DNA from: Mesorhizobium sp.
GTDB taxonomy: Bacteria; Pseudomonadota; Alphaproteobacteria; Rhizobiales; Rhizobiaceae
NCBI GenBank assembly: GCA_004017275.1
Contig: SAKE01000022.1
Span: 23,934 to 87,933 of the forward strand
DNA length: 64,000 bases
Direction of reading: 5' to 3'
Shown: piece after piece, positions 16,872 to 25,805 of the stretch
Layout: every line of letters begins with the position of its first letter
Numbering within the stretch: position 1 is the stretch's first letter
Notes under the pieces: generated by a model
Databases searched by the model: none
The model's input: only the letters and a program-made list of their open reading frames with translations
What the model was told of the DNA's origin: nothing
Position numbers and translations under genes: made by a program

Positions 16872-18739
16872 CAGTTGCACCTGTCGAAGTAGGCATGGTG
16901 ATGCGACGGGCGGCTATACCCTGTGACAGGTGACGTCTTGAAAACGGCATCAATGCCGCTGCCCTCTTCGAGCCCGAAGGCGCTTCGAGTCGTACCTCCT
17001 GTTTCGGTCAGAAGCTGGGCCCAGGCCCCAATAATGCTCGCCCAATTCCTGTTATAGCGCGGAGCCCAGCGTTCGCGGCGCCAGTCACCGGCGGGATCTC
17101 CCCGGTGCCCTAGGGGCAGATTCACTTCAGCGGGGGCCTGGTTGGCGCTTAGATCCTCCGCGCCCTCCGTTTGGGGAGTGTCTTGTCGGGGTAGCTGGAC
17201 GAAGGTGTAGGGCTCGAAGCCGCACCACCACTTGCGGTCGACCTGTTCCAGCTTAAGGTGTACACCCTCCTGAAAGGGGAAGCCGAGCTTGGGCACCGCG
17301 CCGAAGAGATTGGTCCCGTACGCGTCGCGCAACCGGGATAGAGTCTGTTGCTGGTGCCGCGTTCGCTCAGGATCATCGCCGTCGCGCGGTGTGGCGACGA
17401 CGAGCGAATGGCCTGAACGCCTGTAGCGCGGGATTAGCGGACGCTGTCGGGCTAGAGATCGCACGAGCGTATCGTAGAGCAAGCCCATTGCCCAGCTATC
17501 GGCGGCCGGATCGAGGTCGATCGTTCCAGCGAGCGATGGGCCCAGCGAAGCCAAGGCGTCCATAAGTTCCTGATCCCGCCCAAACACCGCCAGCTCCCTC
17601 CCCAACGCGGCCGCCGTCGCTCGATAACCCTTCGCCTTGAAGATTTCGCGCACCTCTGCCGAAGTGGTTGCGCGGCTCAGCCTGATGCGCCTCGCCACCG
17701 TCGGCATCGATTGGAGCAGAATTGCCGAATAGCGCAGCACCGGGAATGCCCGGGCTTTGGCATTCGGAATTTGAACGGGTACAAGGCGCGGCGTAGGTCG
17801 CCCTTCCATCACGTGATCGAAGAGCGCCAGCGGCAGATCGGTTGTCTTGATAATCTCGGCGACCAGCTCGTCGAACGTCGTGCATTCGATAACCGAAACT
17901 TCGACCCCAGCCGCCTGCGCGCGATCTAGGAATTCGGTGATGGCTGGGAGCAGGCGGCTCGCTGATGAGACAACCCAATAGAGCCCGTTCGGGAACGGAG
18001 AGGGTGCAGACAGGACGTCGTTGAGCGCCCCTATGATCGAGGTGTCGCGCCCGCTGTAACCGACGAACAGCATACCGAACCGCTTGCCGGCCTCGACCAA
18101 CACGTGCCGCATGCGGGCGTCCTGCTGCTCCAACTCTGATCCGGTATTCTTGATCGCGATCGACTGATAATCCCCATGGAGTTTCGCGATTAGCGGCCAG
18201 TCGGATTCATCAAGGCAACGCGTGGCCCGGTCGGCGGAATCGATCGCCGCCACGGTGGGCCGTCTCTGGTCGGCGGTCGGCAGGATTGCATTCGCGGTAA
18301 CTGCCGCGTCTTCTGCAAGCGGGTCGAAATTGGTCGTGAAGATGCAGTCAGTCTTGCCCGCGGCCATCAGGCTGGCGAGCACCTTGTGCCCGAAGCATGG
18401 CACACCCTTGGCGATCGCATCTGCAATGTACTGTCGACGGTGGCGAGGCTGGGGATAGACCGCCTCGAAAGCGGCGGCATATTCCGTGGGATCTCCACCC
18501 GGCGGCAGCAGCGACGTCCGGCGAAAGAAATCATCGATCCGCTCGATCCAGATGGGGTCGGCGGTATCGATTTCCCGTTTTGAAAGGTTTGTCTCGCGAC
18601 AGAAGATTTGGGCCTTAAAGTCACGGATCATCGCATAACCGGTGGGAATCCCGGATGCCGCCGACGCGCCGGCGCCGAGAAACCATGCCACGGTATTCGG
18701 TCGTAGGGCGAAGGCTGTCGCGAATTGGGCGGGGGACAT
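16871..18739 (-). CDS. SIR2-APAZ protein (NADase subunit of short-Argonaute defence)
   Basis: 622 residues. SIR2 fold: GAGAS at 22-26, TTNFD at 135-139, KLHGD with the catalytic-type His at 186-190, and FVGYSGRD at 225-232. The C-terminal half matches the APAZ region of SPARSA partners (YDTLVRSLARQRPLIPRYRR, AYGTNLFGAVPKLGFPFQEG, WWCGFEPYTFVQLPR, RYNRNWASII, AFGLEEGSGIDAVF). In characterised systems the SIR2-APAZ/Ago complex is triggered by guide-bound invader DNA and depletes NAD+. It is followed with a one-base overlap by the Ago gene, whose frameshift would leave this NADase without its sensor. Confidence 0.9.
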   Translation of the reverse strand: MSPAQFATAFALRPNTVAWFLGAGASAASGIPTGYAMIRDFKAQIFCRETNLSKREIDTADPIWIERIDDFFRRTSLLPPGGDPTEYAAAFEAVYPQPRHRRQYIADAIAKGVPCFGHKVLASLMAAGKTDCIFTTNFDPLAEDAAVTANAILPTADQRRPTVAAIDSADRATRCLDESDWPLIAKLHGDYQSIAIKNTGSELEQQDARMRHVLVEAGKRFGMLFVGYSGRDTSIIGALNDVLSAPSPFPNGLYWVVSSASRLLPAITEFLDRAQAAGVEVSVIECTTFDELVAEIIKTTDLPLALFDHVMEGRPTPRLVPVQIPNAKARAFPVLRYSAILLQSMPTVARRIRLSRATTSAEVREIFKAKGYRATAAALGRELAVFGRDQELMDALASLGPSLAGTIDLDPAADSWAMGLLYDTLVRSLARQRPLIPRYRRSGHSLVVATPRDGDDPERTRHQQQTLSRLRDAYGTNLFGAVPKLGFPFQEGVHLKLEQVDRKWWCGFEPYTFVQLPRQDTPQTEGAEDLSANQAPAEVNLPLGHRGDPAGDWRRERWAPRYNRNWASIIGAWAQLLTETGGTTRSAFGLEEGSGIDAVFKTSPVTGYSRPSHHHAYFDRCN

Positions 18740-19088
18740 GGTTTGGACAGAAATGATTGGGCTCTCCTTCGACGGTGTGCGATTTATGTTACTTCATTTC
18801 ACAGCAGTTTGGCAGTCGCCGCCAAGATCAGTCAGCGATTAATAGCAGTTAATTGTTGCTTTGCGCCCAACAACGGACGGTCTGGAAATGGCCCCAGTTC
18901 TGCTTCGGGACATCCGTTTCCCTACTTTGATCGGCTAGTCGACGCGAACGGCCAAAGTGGGGTGGAGAGCCGACTGTTTGCTTTGCCACGTGGCTCGCAA
19001 TACTCGGAAGATTTGACGTGAAGACGGTGTAGTGCGTTTATGGCAACCTCTTATGCGGCGCTCGGCCTGCCATATTTGGCTAAAGCAC
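18740..19088. other. Intergenic region between SIR2-APAZ and retron RT
   Basis: About 350 bases; contains the ribosome site GAAGGAGAGC (minus strand, near 18761-18770) and presumably the promoter of the SIR2-APAZ gene. No gene or clear hairpin seen. Confidence 0.4.
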
Positions 19089-20876
19089 TCACTGCGGACC
19101 GCCTGCTATGATCGCAAGTGCAACGACGGCTGCGGTCGGCGCAGACGGGATAACCGATCCGACCCTCTTCTTATAATCCTCAATCACCTCGACAACAGCG
19201 TTCAGCACTGGTTCAAATCCGCCGAAATTGATGGTGGCCTTGTTCACGGCCACCACCTTGCTCGCGAAAGTCTTTTTGGAGATGTGTGTCGCCCCGTCCG
19301 TTTCTTTCAGCTTCATATCGAATTTCTTACCCTCGTAGGGCTTGTCCAGCAGGGCTTGTTCGAAGAGTTTCTCAATGGGGGTATCGGCCCCTCCAATCTT
19401 CGGGATGGGTATCACGTAGAGGTTGGACTCCAAGAAGTACCAGCTGTCCGTTCCATCGACCTTCTTTTTCGTGACGTGCTGTACGTGCTTGAATAGGTCT
19501 TTCGAGCCTTCGTCCGAATCGACGACCATGATGACAGGATGTTTGCCGCCACTCTTGAAGCCCTTAATGCGGGCCGAATACATCCTAGCTAGTTTGGTAA
19601 GATCGCCACAGCCTCCGCCCAACTGCTGAACAGCAGCCGAGCTACGGGTGTATTTGAAGAGTTTGATTTTCAGTTCGCCCGCTGGACTGGTGAGGGCTGG
19701 GTACTTGGCTGCGAGATTGTGAAGCGCGGACTTGATGTAGATATTGTCCGTGACGCCTTCACAGAGAACGACAGGTCGGTCAGCGCCGTATAGGTCGGCA
19801 TAATTCAGGAAGCGCTCAAAGAGCTTGAAACTCGCCCACACCTTCTGTGGAGGCGCCTTGGTCTGCTCGTCCTTTTCGTCAGGAACCTGACATAGCTTAG
19901 GTCCTCGCCCGCGGACTTGGTGGATAAAGGCCAGTCGTCCACGGAGCTTGGCAAGCGAGAAAGGCTGCTTGGTCCCATTGACCTTCACGTGGCATGAGCC
20001 GTCCATAAACAGGTGATGGCACATAGCCGCAACGGTCGCATAATAGTCCGAAGCGATGTTGACCTTCTGGTTGACGACAACCCCGGTCACATCCTGCCGC
20101 GAGTAATAGTACTGCATACGCGTTTTTGCGTGATTTAGCTCGAATCCGGCCCGAGCTATCATCTTCACAAGCTTGGGGCCGGCCTCCCAGAGGTTGATGC
20201 TACCATTCACACGACGTCCGATTGGTGACGGGAAGAGCTGTTCGCTGGTCGAGAACGTAATATCATCCGCATAGCGCGTGTACGTGCAGTGGTTTTGCCT
20301 GGCCAGCTCATTAAGGCGAATGTCCATGACGCTGGCGATCAAATTGGAGATGACAGGCGAGCACGGGCTCCCCTGGGGCAGCTGGTTCTCGAATGATGCA
20401 ATCTGCGTTAGGACGGCCGCGACCTTGCGCTTGATCGCGAAGTCCTTGTGCTTAGTGAAAAAGCCGAAGACCCGGCCAAAATTGATCGCTGGAAAGAAGT
20501 CCTTCAGATCGACGTTAAAGACGTATCGCTGATCCCGGTGGTTTTCGCCGTTGGTGATGATGGAGAGCTTTTTCTTGAATCCATGTGCGAGAATGCAATT
20601 GCGCTTCTTGACCCGGCTCGCCTCTAGCTCCTGTTCGATCAGCAGCAAATCCTTAGCAAGACGCTTTTGAACGGCTTTTAAGGTCTTGTGCGGGGCACGA
20701 ATGATCCGGTCGCCGCCCGACTTTTTTGGAACGGTAAACTCATCGTATTTGGAAGTATTGCTGAGTTTATAAAGGGCGTAGGAGATGTGCGCCGGTTTTA
20801 GGTCGAGAATCCGCGCAACATCGGTTAAAGTGTCCGCTTTTTTGTACTGCTCTAGTTTAAGCGAAACGATTGTCAT
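19089..20876 (-). CDS. Retron reverse transcriptase fused to a TOPRIM domain
   Basis: 595 residues. RT domain (about 45-320): NVDLKDFFPAI with the first catalytic Asp at 123, LPQGSPCSPVISN at 166-178, the catalytic YADD at 202-205, and the retron-type VTGVVVN at 263-269. A C-terminal TOPRIM domain (about 365-540) shows VLCEGVTDNIYI with Glu 373 and VVDSDEG with Asp 453/455. RT-TOPRIM fusions are known among retrons; TOPRIM gives a metal-dependent nuclease activity as effector. A matching ncRNA candidate lies immediately upstream (20885-21020). No OLD-like ATPase partner gene is adjacent. Confidence 0.9.
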   Translation of the reverse strand: MTIVSLKLEQYKKADTLTDVARILDLKPAHISYALYKLSNTSKYDEFTVPKKSGGDRIIRAPHKTLKAVQKRLAKDLLLIEQELEASRVKKRNCILAHGFKKKLSIITNGENHRDQRYVFNVDLKDFFPAINFGRVFGFFTKHKDFAIKRKVAAVLTQIASFENQLPQGSPCSPVISNLIASVMDIRLNELARQNHCTYTRYADDITFSTSEQLFPSPIGRRVNGSINLWEAGPKLVKMIARAGFELNHAKTRMQYYYSRQDVTGVVVNQKVNIASDYYATVAAMCHHLFMDGSCHVKVNGTKQPFSLAKLRGRLAFIHQVRGRGPKLCQVPDEKDEQTKAPPQKVWASFKLFERFLNYADLYGADRPVVLCEGVTDNIYIKSALHNLAAKYPALTSPAGELKIKLFKYTRSSAAVQQLGGGCGDLTKLARMYSARIKGFKSGGKHPVIMVVDSDEGSKDLFKHVQHVTKKKVDGTDSWYFLESNLYVIPIPKIGGADTPIEKLFEQALLDKPYEGKKFDMKLKETDGATHISKKTFASKVVAVNKATINFGGFEPVLNAVVEVIEDYKKRVGSVIPSAPTAAVVALAIIAGGPQ

Positions 20877-20884
20877 GGGAGGGG

Positions 20885-21020
20885 CGGCTTGCGGATACTC
20901 CTATGCGATGTAGCATAATGGACCATAACGTATCGCCCTCGTCGCATTCTCCGGGAAGCACTAGAGCCGTCTTGCCTTCACCTGTGAGGAACCCCCACAG
21001 AAAAATCTATCCGCAAGCCG
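20885..21020 (-). ncRNA. Putative retron ncRNA (msr-msd) with a1/a2 repeats
   Basis: Transcribed leftward, directly before the RT gene. It is bounded by a perfect 13-bp inverted repeat: a1 CGGCTTGCGGATA (21008-21020) and a2 TATCCGCAAGCCG (20885-20897). Just after a1 comes TAGA, a candidate for the priming guanosine. Inside are a msr-type hairpin (CTGTG - GGGGTTCCT - CACAG) and a longer imperfect msd-type hairpin beginning TGCGA and ending TCGCA. The length (136 nt), order and position match retrons; a2 ends 8 bases before the RT start codon. Confidence 0.8.
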
Positions 21021-21458
21021 TCGTTCAAAGATCAGATCGGAAATGGTGACGCAAGGGGAGGCGAACCCAGTCCACAAGTAGTTAAATCTCCGGCAAGGAA
21101 CGCGACTGTGAGGAAGGGCCACCGCATCAAAAACGCTGTTTCTTAGCAGCTCGGAGACTGAGCCGGAATGCGGCGGTAAGCCGACAGCAAGTGTGGCTCA
21201 TCTCAGCGTCAGCTCCTTGGGCAACGTTTGCCTAGCGACCAAATTGCGGTGGACTTCTGTTGCCGAAACTTTGACTTTTGCGGCTGCTTTCGGAAACCAC
21301 TAACAGGCCAGCGGCGTCCGAGACGGGATCGAAAGCTAACAAGGCAAATTTTGCCTTCGAGGCGAACCAAAATGGCAGCTTGCCGCCGAGCGCTCCCCAG
21401 AACCGGACCGTCGGGACCCGGCCCACTTCGGCCGTTCAATGATGTGCTTCGCGACAAG
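21021..21458. other. Intergenic region upstream of the retron
   Basis: About 440 bases. It should contain the retron promoter (leftward). A short palindrome AAGGCAAA-T-TTTGCCTT lies near 21340-21356. Overlapping open frames on both strands are arginine-rich and look like shadows. Confidence 0.4.
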
Positions 21459-21626
21459 CTACCCGCCGTTTTTGGCGTCTCGCGCCTTAACACCGCGACG
21501 TTCTGCATACTCGATCAATGCGAGCTCAATGACAGCGGTTACCGAACGACGTTCGGACTCCGCGAGTTGTTCAGCCAGAGCTAGCACAGATGGGTCCAAA
21601 CGCGTTGTGAATGGCTTTTTTATCAT
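21459..21626 (-). CDS. Small ribbon-helix-helix-like protein
   Basis: 55 residues from ATG 21626: MIKKPFTTRLDPSVLALAEQ opens a beta strand and helix typical of RHH/CopG-type DNA-binding proteins, followed by a second helix (SVTAVIELALIEYAERRG). No toxin gene is visible next to it, so it may be an orphan antitoxin or a regulator. The upstream region is AT-rich and includes several short repeats. Confidence 0.6.
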   Translation of the reverse strand: MIKKPFTTRLDPSVLALAEQLAESERRSVTAVIELALIEYAERRGVKARDAKNGG

Positions 21627-21881
21627 TGTCGCTTTTCGGCTTGAACTTGGCGAAGAAAAAATGCATAACAAAGCACGTGCAATGCACATGCATAGCGCGT
21701 GCTACGACCGATCAAGGTTCAGGACCATTTTGATCGGCCTGACCACAACCGCGCTGTCAGGAGTTCGGATCATGGCTGATTCCGACAATACCACGACTTT
21801 GCCTCTCGTCACCCGCAGGAGGGTACTTATGGCAATTGCAATTTGCGAGAATGGGAATCTGGCTTTCCGCCAACGAGACAT
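21627..21881. other. Short intergenic stretch between RHH and XRE genes
   Basis: About 255 bases with no recognisable gene; contains the repeated short words GCATGTGC and CACGTGCAATGCACATGC near 21675-21695, which form imperfect palindromes and may be a binding site. Confidence 0.3.
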
Positions 21882-22118
21882 TCAAACCAGAGGATCTAAG
21901 AGCCGTACACCTTCACCCTTTTGACCAGCGGACAGGAATTCGACACCGGCTTTTGTCAGAGCCGCCTCGATAGCCTGCAAAGTGCTGATCCGGGAATCGA
22001 CCTTGCCATTTTCCAACCGAGTCAGCGCATTCAGCGAAACAATTGCCTTGTCGGCAAGCTCCTGCTGCGACCAACCAAGCAAGGCCCGTGCGGCTCGAAT
22101 CTGACGTGGACTGACCAT
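21882..22118 (-). CDS. XRE-family helix-turn-helix regulator
   Basis: 78 residues from ATG 22118. Nearly the whole protein is one HTH_XRE domain: RQIRAARALLGWSQQELADK, then VSLNALTRLENGK and STLQAIEAALTKAGVEF. This is the compact form seen in many rhizobial genomes, often with a C-terminal tail (here GQKGEGVRLL). A dyad with arms TATAGGGT/ACCCTATA lies 37-60 bases upstream and is the likely operator for autoregulation. Confidence 0.85.
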   Translation of the reverse strand: MVSPRQIRAARALLGWSQQELADKAIVSLNALTRLENGKVDSRISTLQAIEAALTKAGVEFLSAGQKGEGVRLLDPLV

Positions 22119-22154
22119 GAGTCCACAATCGGCAGGCCGATTTTCTTTGCCACC

Positions 22155-22178
22155 TATAGGGTTATTTTGCACCCTATA
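22155..22178. promoter_or_regulatory. Operator-like dyad TATAGGGT-N8-ACCCTATA
   Basis: Perfect 8-bp arms (22155-22162 and 22171-22178) between the two divergent HTH genes. Such a dyad upstream of a single-domain XRE gene is the usual arrangement for self-repression; it could also affect the rightward HTH gene. Confidence 0.6.
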
Positions 22179-22266
22179 AGGTATATTAAATGGCGATTCG
22201 ACCTGCAGATAAAATCGGTGCGAAGGGTCCGAAGCGTACGCGACAGCCTTTCTATCCGGCTGACTA

Positions 22267-22797
22267 GTGGAGGATCGAAAGGCCTTGTTGAAACCGCAAC
22301 GCACCGTCCTCCTTCGGACGGAGCCGAAGCCAAGGATCGACAGTGACCCTCATCCCGCCGACCAGCATGTCGGCAGGCAGATTGCAACGGTTCGCGTCCA
22401 ATCGGACGTCTCGCAAGCCCAGCTTGCCCGATCAATAGGCATCAGTTTCCAGCAGCTCCAGAAATACGAGAACGCGCGGAATCGCGTGAGCGCGTCGATG
22501 CTCTACGAGATCGCCAGCTCGCTGGACGTTCCCGTCAGCCGCTTCTTCGAAGGCCTACCGGGAAACAATGAGGCTCGCGCCGAGGCGCGGCCGCTGCCGG
22601 TCGATGAGCGCCTGGATTTCATTGCCAGCGCGGAAGGGCGGCGCCTGATCGAGGGACTGGTGAACCTTCCGCCGCGGGTGCGCGGTCGCGTGTCGTCCCT
22701 GATCGCAGCGCTAGGAGAAGAACTGGCCCTGCCAGACACAGAGGCGGATAGTGAAACGGCCGGCGAATCCGCGCCGGCCGAATGCAAGACCATCTGA
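22267..22797 (+). CDS. XRE-family regulator, PraR-like
   Basis: 176 residues from GTG 22267 (start uncertain; the domain begins near residue 33). HTH_XRE: HVGRQIATVRVQSDVSQAQLA, SFQQLQKYENARNRVSASML, then a segment DVPVSRFFEGLP. A C-terminal helical extension (about 110-150, DERLDFIASAEGRRLIEGLVNLPPRVR) is as in the PraR/SinR-like regulators of rhizobia. Divergent from the smaller XRE gene. Target genes are unknown. Confidence 0.8.
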   Translation: MEDRKALLKPQRTVLLRTEPKPRIDSDPHPADQHVGRQIATVRVQSDVSQAQLARSIGISFQQLQKYENARNRVSASMLYEIASSLDVPVSRFFEGLPGNNEARAEARPLPVDERLDFIASAEGRRLIEGLVNLPPRVRGRVSSLIAALGEELALPDTEADSETAGESAPAECKTI

Positions 22798-22813
22798 CGG
22801 CCGGTCGGGGCCG

Positions 22814-24067
22814 TCAGCCGAATTTTCGGGCAGCGGGCAGGGCGATGCGGCCGGTAGCCGAGGATACTTCGATCTCGACGCCGAACGTCCGCGAGCGGGT
22901 CGCGAATCCCTCGAGGATGTCTCGCGCCGCGCTTCCCGTGACGGCAACGGGCACCAGTCTACCCGTTGCTGATCCGAGGGACTGAGGGTCCGCGCCGATC
23001 ACGACGGGCAGGAGGTCTATTCCCGCGAGGTTTCCGCTCCCATCATAGCGGCAGGCGGCGACGATGCTTTGCCAGACTTCTGATGGATCCCATTCGTTTT
23101 CGTCGGGGTGCACCTGGAATAGGAAATTTCCCAGGCCGTAGAAGATCGGCGCGCCGTTGTAGATTTCCACCGCCTGCAGCACCGGAGCGCCGTGGCTGAC
23201 GAAGAGGTTGGCGCCGGCGTCGATGCACATCCGGGCAAAGGTTTGAACCCAGCGCGGTACGTCCTGCCAACTAGGTTCCCAATGATGGTGGTGCAGATAG
23301 GCAATGACGAAATCCCCTTGTGCCGCTGCGTGCCGGATGGCGGACAGATGCGCACTCGCGCTCCGCTGATCGACTTCGATCAAACGGCCGAAGTCGGCGG
23401 CTTGCGTGAACACGGTGCCGTAGAAATTGATCTCCTTGCCGGCTGCCACCTCTACCGGGTCTTCCGGTTGCGCATAGTTGGCCAGTTCAAAGGGCGAGCT
23501 TTGCAAATGAGCGCCCAGCTTTGCCAGTCTGCGGAAATGTCCATCCGGCACCCCCATCTTGCGAACGGTGTTCAGGCGATTGACGCCGGGCCGAGCCGGC
23601 CGGAAGGCCGTGCGGTCTTCGGCATACATGTTGGTCGGGCCGGGGCCTGCATCCATCGCAAGAAGCGCGACCTCGCGCGCGCCCAGCCGGCGCCTGCCCG
23701 GTTTCCTCGCGTCAGTCTCGTCGGCCCCGATGCCGGCATGGAGGAAGCCGCGGGCGCCCACTTCCTCCAGCGTCGAGAGAATGCCGCCGGCGCCTAGATC
23801 GAAGGCGTGGTTGTTTGCCAGCGCAAGCGCGTTGAAACCGATGGCCTGCAATGCGTCCAGCACTTCAGCCCTGGAATATCCGAAGTATTTGCCCTTGGTC
23901 GGCCACCCGCCGTGTTTGCCGAGGATGGTCGACTCGAAGTTGGTGAAGACGACGTCGCCTTGGCGCAGGAAGTCCGTAACCGCGATGAAGCGTTCGTCTT
24001 TTAGGTCACGGATGTCCTGCGTGATCAGGGATTGGCCGGTAACGACCGCACAGAACTGGTCTTTCAT
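22814..24067 (-). CDS. CapA-family (poly-gamma-glutamate synthesis-type) phosphoesterase-fold protein
   Basis: 417 residues. Metallophosphoesterase-like CapA fold: GDVVFTNFEST, ALANNHAFDLG (the NNH motif), then YLHHHHWEP and SHGAPVLQAVEIYNG with GLGNFLFQ. No signal peptide or membrane anchor, unlike many CapA proteins, so it is probably cytoplasmic. It is last in a leftward operon with an amino acid-type binding protein and two permeases, which suggests hydrolysis of an imported amide or gamma-glutamyl compound rather than capsule synthesis; that is inference. Confidence 0.8.
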   Translation of the reverse strand: MKDQFCAVVTGQSLITQDIRDLKDERFIAVTDFLRQGDVVFTNFESTILGKHGGWPTKGKYFGYSRAEVLDALQAIGFNALALANNHAFDLGAGGILSTLEEVGARGFLHAGIGADETDARKPGRRRLGAREVALLAMDAGPGPTNMYAEDRTAFRPARPGVNRLNTVRKMGVPDGHFRRLAKLGAHLQSSPFELANYAQPEDPVEVAAGKEINFYGTVFTQAADFGRLIEVDQRSASAHLSAIRHAAAQGDFVIAYLHHHHWEPSWQDVPRWVQTFARMCIDAGANLFVSHGAPVLQAVEIYNGAPIFYGLGNFLFQVHPDENEWDPSEVWQSIVAACRYDGSGNLAGIDLLPVVIGADPQSLGSATGRLVPVAVTGSAARDILEGFATRSRTFGVEIEVSSATGRIALPAARKFG

Positions 24068-24141
24068 GGAACTCGCCTTGAAGGAGGGGAGGGCACCGGC
24101 ATTCCGGCCGGCGCCACGTCAATGTTGAAGTCGGTTGCCGC

Positions 24142-24990
24142 CTATTGCGAGAGGGCCGGTGAGATATCGCTCTTGAACCATTTCAGGCTCAGTGCCTTGA
24201 TCGTCCCATCCTTCGTGGCTGCGTCGATTGCCGCGTTGAACTTGGCGAGCAACTCGGTATCGTCCTTGCGCATGCCGGCGCCGACGCCCGGCCCCCAGAG
24301 CCCACCCTTCAGTTCCGGCCCGAAAAACACCGCAGCCGAACCGGAAGGCGTCTCCAGGAAGTCCCGCCAGGTGAAATAGTCGGCGAGGCCGCCGTCGATG
24401 CGACCCGCGGCAAGATCGAGCTTCATGTTGTCCAGGCTGTCATAGCTGCGAACTGTCACGACATCGCCCAGGATTTCCTTCACGACGGCTTCCGAATTCG
24501 ACGAGCGCAGGGCCCCGATCGCCTTGCCCGCGAGTGTCGATCGGAGGCGTTCAATGGTCGCCTTCTCCTTGTCCCCGATGGTCGAGAGGTTGACCTTCTC
24601 CTTGGTGTCGCCGGCGTCGAGACCCAACTCCTTGCGCACAACGAACTGGTTGAAGCCGGCGGCGTAGGGAACAGAGAACGCGATCTTCTGCTTGCGTTTT
24701 TCCGTGATCGCCATGCCGGACATGATCACGTCGAACTTGCCGACAAGCAGTGCCGGGATGATCCCGTCCCAATCCTGCGGGACGAAGGTGCATTTGATCT
24801 CGATGCGACGGCACAGCTCCTGGCCGACATCGATATCGTAACCGTAGAGTTGACCGTTCGCGTCGGTGCTGTCCCAGGGCGGCGATGCGCCTTCTGAGGC
24901 GATCGAAATGACGCGCTCGCTTTCGGCGCTGGCCGGGAATGCCGACATCAGGGATGCGATAGAAACAGCAATAGCTAGGGGTATGCGCAT
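24142..24990 (-). CDS. Polar amino acid ABC transporter substrate-binding protein
   Basis: 282 residues from ATG 24990, with GAGGTG upstream. Signal peptide about residues 1-23 (IPLAIAVSIASLMSAFPASAES). Type II periplasmic-binding domain: VISIASEGASPPWDS, YGYDIDVGQELCRR, TFVPQDWDGIIPALLVGKFDV and MSGMAITEKRKQK are standard HisJ/ArgT family marks. Lies between the permeases and the CapA gene. Closely resembles the second binding protein at 51.5-52.3 kb. Confidence 0.9.
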   Translation of the reverse strand: MRIPLAIAVSIASLMSAFPASAESERVISIASEGASPPWDSTDANGQLYGYDIDVGQELCRRIEIKCTFVPQDWDGIIPALLVGKFDVIMSGMAITEKRKQKIAFSVPYAAGFNQFVVRKELGLDAGDTKEKVNLSTIGDKEKATIERLRSTLAGKAIGALRSSNSEAVVKEILGDVVTVRSYDSLDNMKLDLAAGRIDGGLADYFTWRDFLETPSGSAAVFFGPELKGGLWGPGVGAGMRKDDTELLAKFNAAIDAATKDGTIKALSLKWFKSDISPALSQ

Positions 24991-25042
24991 GATGCACCTC
25001 TTCGTTGGTTTGGATGGAAAGGGCAGTTCAAAAGCTGCGGCG

Positions 25043-25792
25043 TCAGGGCAGGGGCGTCGTGATCTCGGGGTCAGGCATGGGCGGACGCAATCGGGCTTTG
25101 CGTCGTTGCGCACGATTGCCGTCGGTCGAAAGCCATCGCTCCAGCAACTGGATCGCTTTCACCGCGATCGACGTCAGCGACAGATAGATCGCTCCGGCGA
25201 CGATGAAGATCTCGTACGGCGCGAACGTGGTCGACACCATCTGTCTCGCCATGCCGGTTATCTCGAGCAGCGTTACGGTGCTCGCCAGGGACGATCCCTT
25301 GATCATCCCGACGATCTCGTTCCCGTAGGCCGGAAGCGATATCCTGAAAGCGATCGGGAAGGTGACCAGGCGAGCGATCTGGAAGCGTTTCAAGCCGAGA
25401 GACGTGGCCGCCTCGGTGACACCTTTGGGCACGGACTGGAGACCGCGGCACAGGATCTCGGTGGTGTGCGCCGCGCTGTTCAGCGAGAATGTCAAAAGGG
25501 CGCACCAGAAAGGATCGCGCAGGATCACCCAGAAGATGCTGGCTCGCACCGCCTCGATCTGAGCGAGGCCATAATAGAGCAGGAAGAGTTGAACCAGCAT
25601 CGGCGTGCCGCGTATGACATAGGTGTATGCCAGCACTGCGAGCGAGAGGCCGGGACGTCCGAACGCGCGGATGAAGGCCAGCGGCACGGACAGAAGAAAT
25701 CCGGCCGTCAGCGACAAGACCGTCAGGGTCAATGTGAGACCAACGCCCGTAGGCAGGACAACCATTGCGTCAAACATCAGGCCGAGGTTCAT
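25043..25792 (-). CDS. Polar amino acid ABC transporter permease
   Basis: 249 residues, HisM/HisQ type, with five or so membrane helices and the coupling loop EAATSLGLKRFQIARLVTFPIAFRISLP containing the EAA signature (A-x-S-L-G). It starts 13 bases after the partner permease stop. Transports substrate across the inner membrane with the protein encoded next door. Confidence 0.9.
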   Translation of the reverse strand: MNLGLMFDAMVVLPTGVGLTLTLTVLSLTAGFLLSVPLAFIRAFGRPGLSLAVLAYTYVIRGTPMLVQLFLLYYGLAQIEAVRASIFWVILRDPFWCALLTFSLNSAAHTTEILCRGLQSVPKGVTEAATSLGLKRFQIARLVTFPIAFRISLPAYGNEIVGMIKGSSLASTVTLLEITGMARQMVSTTFAPYEIFIVAGAIYLSLTSIAVKAIQLLERWLSTDGNRAQRRKARLRPPMPDPEITTPLP

Positions 25793-25805
25793 GGGTCGCT
25801 CCCTC

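Noticed and set aside
21340..21356. Palindrome AAGGCAAA-T-TTTGCCTT
   Set aside because: Too short and isolated to assign; no neighbouring gene depends on it.
21209..21508. Overlapping open frames on both strands upstream of the retron
   Set aside because: Arginine/proline-rich composition, no ribosome site, no motif; shadows of GC-rich non-coding DNA.
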